A stretch of DNA of 64,000 nt from Kaistella pullorum (GTDB lineage: Bacteria; Bacteroidota; Bacteroidia; Flavobacteriales; Weeksellaceae). The stretch lies in the NCBI RefSeq assembly GCF_014837035.1, contig NZ_JACSPS010000003.1:186001-250000 (forward strand), written 5' to 3'. The translations under genes were made by a program, and so were the position numbers. The notes beneath the pieces were generated by a model. The model saw nothing but the letters and a program-made list of their open reading frames with translations, did not search any database and was not told where the DNA came from. Each line of letters begins with the position of its first letter. Within the stretch, counting starts at the first letter, position 1. Of the stretch, positions 61,455-64,000 are shown one piece after another.

Positions 61455-62456
61455 TTAAAGCACGGTAATCTGCTTTTTAACTGAATATTTTAAATAAAAA
61501 TAGATCGCAACCAGAGGCAGCAATATCCATACAGCCAGGACGGCGCTAGTGGATTGTGACCCGATGACAAAGATATTGATCAGAACCTGAACAGAGGCAT
61601 AAACGCCACTTACCGCAAGGTGTGAAACTTTTTTTTCGTTTGCATAAAGCTGATAAAGATGCCGGCGGTGCGCTTTGAAAATATTTTCTCTCAGTTTAAG
61701 TCTTTCCAGAATTGTAGCGATCACTTCTACACCATAAACTGCCAGAAACAGGATCCATTTGAAATCACTGGTTTTTATGATTAACAGTGCCAGCAACGCA
61801 GTAATCCAGAATGCGATACCCATGCTGCCGATGTCACCCATAAAGCAGCGGGCTTTTTTGCGGAAATTGAAGAAAAGAAAAACGAGGCACGCAATGGCCG
61901 GATAGATAATAAATGCCGGAGTCACAAAATCGACTACATTTTCGTTCACATAGAAAAGCGCAGCCAGGACTCCCAAACTGTAAAGACCTGTAATCCCGTT
62001 GATTCCGTCCACAAAGTTGTAAGCATTAAGGATGCCTATGATCAGAATATACACCATTGGAATTGCCCAAAGTGGCAGCACCACAAAGGCATCTACAAAG
62101 AACAGCAGAAAAGTGACAGATGCAATATGAAAGATAATTCTGATGCGGGTGGACAGATCCAGAATGTCATCAATAAAACTGATGGCACAAATAAGCAATA
62201 ATCCGGTGCCGAAAAGCCTGTAATCATATGTACCAAAAAGCTGCACATATTCAGGATGGCCAACCCACCGTGCGGAAAGCACCGTTGCAAAGAACAGCAG
62301 AAAGGCCGCCGGAAATACGATACCGCCACCACGGATCGTCACTTCTGAATGCGCGCTGCGATGGTTGGGTTTATCAATGATATTGTATTTATCGGCGATC
62401 TTGAAATAAGCCAACATCAAAAGAACAAGCAAGATGGTCACGATGATATACTCCAT
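61455..62456 (-). CDS. WecA-like polyprenyl-phosphate sugar-phosphate transferase
   Basis: A 333-residue GT4/MraY-WecA integral membrane enzyme with about ten helices. H-R-S-A-H-S-E-V-T-I-R-G-G-G-I, the D-D aspartates in F-I-D-D-I-L-D, N-A-Y-N-F-V-D-G-I-N-G-I and M-G-D-I-G-S are the catalytic signatures. It attaches the first sugar phosphate to undecaprenyl phosphate and starts the polysaccharide repeat unit. It overlaps the SDR gene by one base. Confidence 0.93.
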   Translation of the reverse strand: MEYIIVTILLVLLMLAYFKIADKYNIIDKPNHRSAHSEVTIRGGGIVFPAAFLLFFATVLSARWVGHPEYVQLFGTYDYRLFGTGLLLICAISFIDDILDLSTRIRIIFHIASVTFLLFFVDAFVVLPLWAIPMVYILIIGILNAYNFVDGINGITGLYSLGVLAALFYVNENVVDFVTPAFIIYPAIACLVFLFFNFRKKARCFMGDIGSMGIAFWITALLALLIIKTSDFKWILFLAVYGVEVIATILERLKLRENIFKAHRRHLYQLYANEKKVSHLAVSGVYASVQVLINIFVIGSQSTSAVLAVWILLPLVAIYFYLKYSVKKQITVL

Positions 62457-63352
62457 TATTTCTTAAAGCTTTTAATGGTTTTGATAAGACCTTCTTCAGC
62501 TGAAAGAGGCAGTTTGTCGATACCGAGGGCGGATTTTATTTTTGCGTTGGAAACTTCAAGATTTGAAGTGAGTTTCCCAATCTTTTCCTCCACCAGGTCT
62601 AAACCTACGGCCGAAAAAACCTTAGTGATGCTTTTTATCAGGCCTGCAGGAATATTCAGTGAACGCGGACTTTTGTGCAGTGTCTTATACATTAAATCTA
62701 CAAGCGACGCCGTAGAAATAGGTTCGTCATCGCTTACATTAAATGTTGAGGATGACAAATCAGGATTTTGAATAAGTTGCTGAATGACAGACCGTAAATT
62801 ATCAATTGCAAGATAAGAACGCCGGTTCTCTATTGCAGCAAATGGATAAGGAATGCCTTTCTCAGCGATCTTGTAAAGTGTCTTCAGATTGCCCGTATCA
62901 CCCGGTCCGTGAATAAGGCAAGGTCTTAAAATAAATAATCTTTTTCCAGCCGGCAGTGATATTTTCGACAACAGTTCTTCGGCCAAGAGCTTTGATTTGC
63001 CATACGGCGTTACCGGTTTTGCAGGCGTCTGTTCGGTTACAATATGATCTGAACTGTCTACGACTGCTTTAATGCTGCTTATGAAGATAAAATCCCTGAT
63101 GTCTGACTTCAGAAACGCCTTGAAAACTTCTTCCGTAAGATAAGCGTTGACTTTGAAGTACTCTTCTTCCGAATCTACTGTACCTGAATCTTTCTCGATT
63201 CCGGCAAGATGTACAAGTGCATCACAAGTGTCATCCAGTTGCCAACCCGCTTCCCGAACGGAAAGCGTACGAATCTCCACACCTTCCTGCTCAAAAAGAT
63301 GTTTTAAATTTCTGCCGACAAATCCTGATGCACCTGTAATTAATATCCTCAT
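62456..63352 (-). CDS. NAD-dependent epimerase/reductase of polysaccharide synthesis
   Basis: A 298-residue extended SDR. T-G-A-S-G-F-V-G-R-N is at 6-15. V-H-L-A-G-I, I-S-S-I-K-A-V and P-Y-G-K-S-K-L (Y-x-x-x-K) follow. SDRs paired with WecA-like transferases in O-antigen loci (WbpV/WbpL type) reduce 4-keto sugars to QuiNAc or FucNAc; that role is inferred from context. It overlaps its neighbours at both ends. Confidence 0.85.
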   Translation of the reverse strand: MRILITGASGFVGRNLKHLFEQEGVEIRTLSVREAGWQLDDTCDALVHLAGIEKDSGTVDSEEEYFKVNAYLTEEVFKAFLKSDIRDFIFISSIKAVVDSSDHIVTEQTPAKPVTPYGKSKLLAEELLSKISLPAGKRLFILRPCLIHGPGDTGNLKTLYKIAEKGIPYPFAAIENRRSYLAIDNLRSVIQQLIQNPDLSSSTFNVSDDEPISTASLVDLMYKTLHKSPRSLNIPAGLIKSITKVFSAVGLDLVEEKIGKLTSNLEVSNAKIKSALGIDKLPLSAEEGLIKTIKSFKK

Positions 63353-64000
63353 ATAGCACTGTTATGCTTTTCCACCAGATCTTCAAAGCGAACAAACTGG
63401 TAATCATTCCGTTGTAAAATTTTTATTAGCCGGTGTATTTTGGTCTCAACCGATTTTCTACCACGTCTGAATCTAAATTTCGTCAATAAACCTGTTCCTT
63501 CAGGTTCTTTAATATTATAATTTCTTGAAAATTCAAAGGGGTGAATATAGAAAAAATAATTTTTCTGCGCATTAAGCAATTTAGACATCAAATATTTTGT
63601 CAGCATCCACGGTAATATCCTGATATAGCCGCCTCCAGATACCGGAATATTTTTATTGCGGACATTTACGGTAGTGGTTTCAAATTCATAAAAGCCGTCA
63701 ATACGGTAAATATCATCAGCAAGCTGTTCAAAATCAGCTACATCAAGATCGCCATACAACTCATGATTATTGAAGTTGATCTTGCTCGCGTCATAAGTCA
63801 ATCCAAGTTTGCGCAAAATTTCGAGCCTTTCACGGTCTAAACTGAAACAGGGCGCACGGAATCCTTTTACATCATAGTTTAAATGCTCCTTGAATGCTGC
63901 GACAGATTTTATAGTATCTTCTTCGAACTCTTCAGCGGTCATCAGCAGCGGTCGGCGGTGATGATAGGAGTGCAAAGCGATTTCATGTCCGTCCGCGACG
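63349..64000 (-). CDS. Polysaccharide deacetylase (DUF3473 type), 5' end off the window
   Basis: The reading frame stays open through the right edge, so the N-terminus is missing. The visible part begins G-H-E-I-A-L-H-S-Y-H-H, the metal-binding HSxxH motif of NodB-type deacetylases, then F-R-A-P-C-F-S-L. The C-terminal region G-G-G-Y-I-R-I-L-P-W, then F-Y-I-H-P-F-E-F, matches DUF3473, found in deacetylases of polysaccharide export loci. The protein would remove acetyl groups from a surface glycan. It overlaps the SDR gene by four bases. Confidence 0.9.
   Translation of the reverse strand, partial: VADGHEIALHSYHHRRPLLMTAEEFEEDTIKSVAAFKEHLNYDVKGFRAPCFSLDRERLEILRKLGLTYDASKINFNNHELYGDLDVADFEQLADDIYRIDGFYEFETTTVNVRNKNIPVSGGGYIRILPWMLTKYLMSKLLNAQKNYFFYIHPFEFSRNYNIKEPEGTGLLTKFRFRRGRKSVETKIHRLIKILQRNDYQFVRFEDLVEKHNSAI

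Overview
This window looks like chromosomal DNA of a flavobacterium (Bacteroidota), probably the Chryseobacterium/Kaistella group (Weeksellaceae). The evidence is a batABCD operon, a fused LpxC-FabZ, PorX, a mevalonate-pathway decarboxylase, PorT-like outer-membrane barrels, and promoter boxes of the Bacteroidota type (TAnnTTTG, with TTG about 19 bases upstream) without clear Shine-Dalgarno sites. Assignment to genus is inference. No rRNA, IS element, integrase or CRISPR array was seen.

Layout. 1-4792: end of an aerotolerance (Bat) operon. 4833-5634: MarC and a small membrane protein. 5734-12474 (minus): a long run from a mechanosensitive channel through PdxJ, a hydrolase, an SDR and an acyl-CoA ligase to diphosphomevalonate decarboxylase. 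12540-16626: DUF456 protein, lipoprotein, Ung and a MutS2 without an Smr domain. 16627-24193: an AT-rich defence island (fused restriction-methyltransferase, unknown 241-residue protein, EVE-McrB, McrC). It lies between an 11-bp repeat array and tRNA-Phe. 24449-39061: housekeeping genes (OlsF-like acyltransferase, aspartokinase, Fbp, MenC, GlnS, thioredoxin-like protein, DusB, an ABC exporter).

39144-47376 (minus) is an envelope operon: HD hydrolase, LpxD, LpxC-FabZ, LpxA, EF-P, a second LpxD-like acyltransferase, an exported protein, SucD and a barrel protein. 47592-50027 holds PorX and exonuclease III. 50384-54887 is a tightly overlapping glycan cluster (glycosyltransferase, UDP-galactopyranose mutase, clan-A hydrolase, cytidylyltransferase, duplicated DUF6766 protein), followed by a DUF892 stress protein. 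55688-57715 holds RlpA and RimO. 57832-64000 (minus) is a surface-polysaccharide locus: polysaccharide deacetylase, SDR, WecA-like transferase, Gfo/Idh/MocA oxidoreductase, RfbC, RfbB and RfbA.

The most interesting signals are: (1) the EVE-McrBC island with an unrecognised third protein; (2) two copies of a conserved, apparently structured intergenic element on opposite strands either side of dusB; (3) five genes whose -7 box sits only 4-6 bases before the start codon, suggesting leaderless mRNAs; (4) the Glf/GH/cytidylyltransferase/DUF6766 cluster; and (5) an abrupt AT-rich patch in the presumed target-recognition part of the restriction-methyltransferase.
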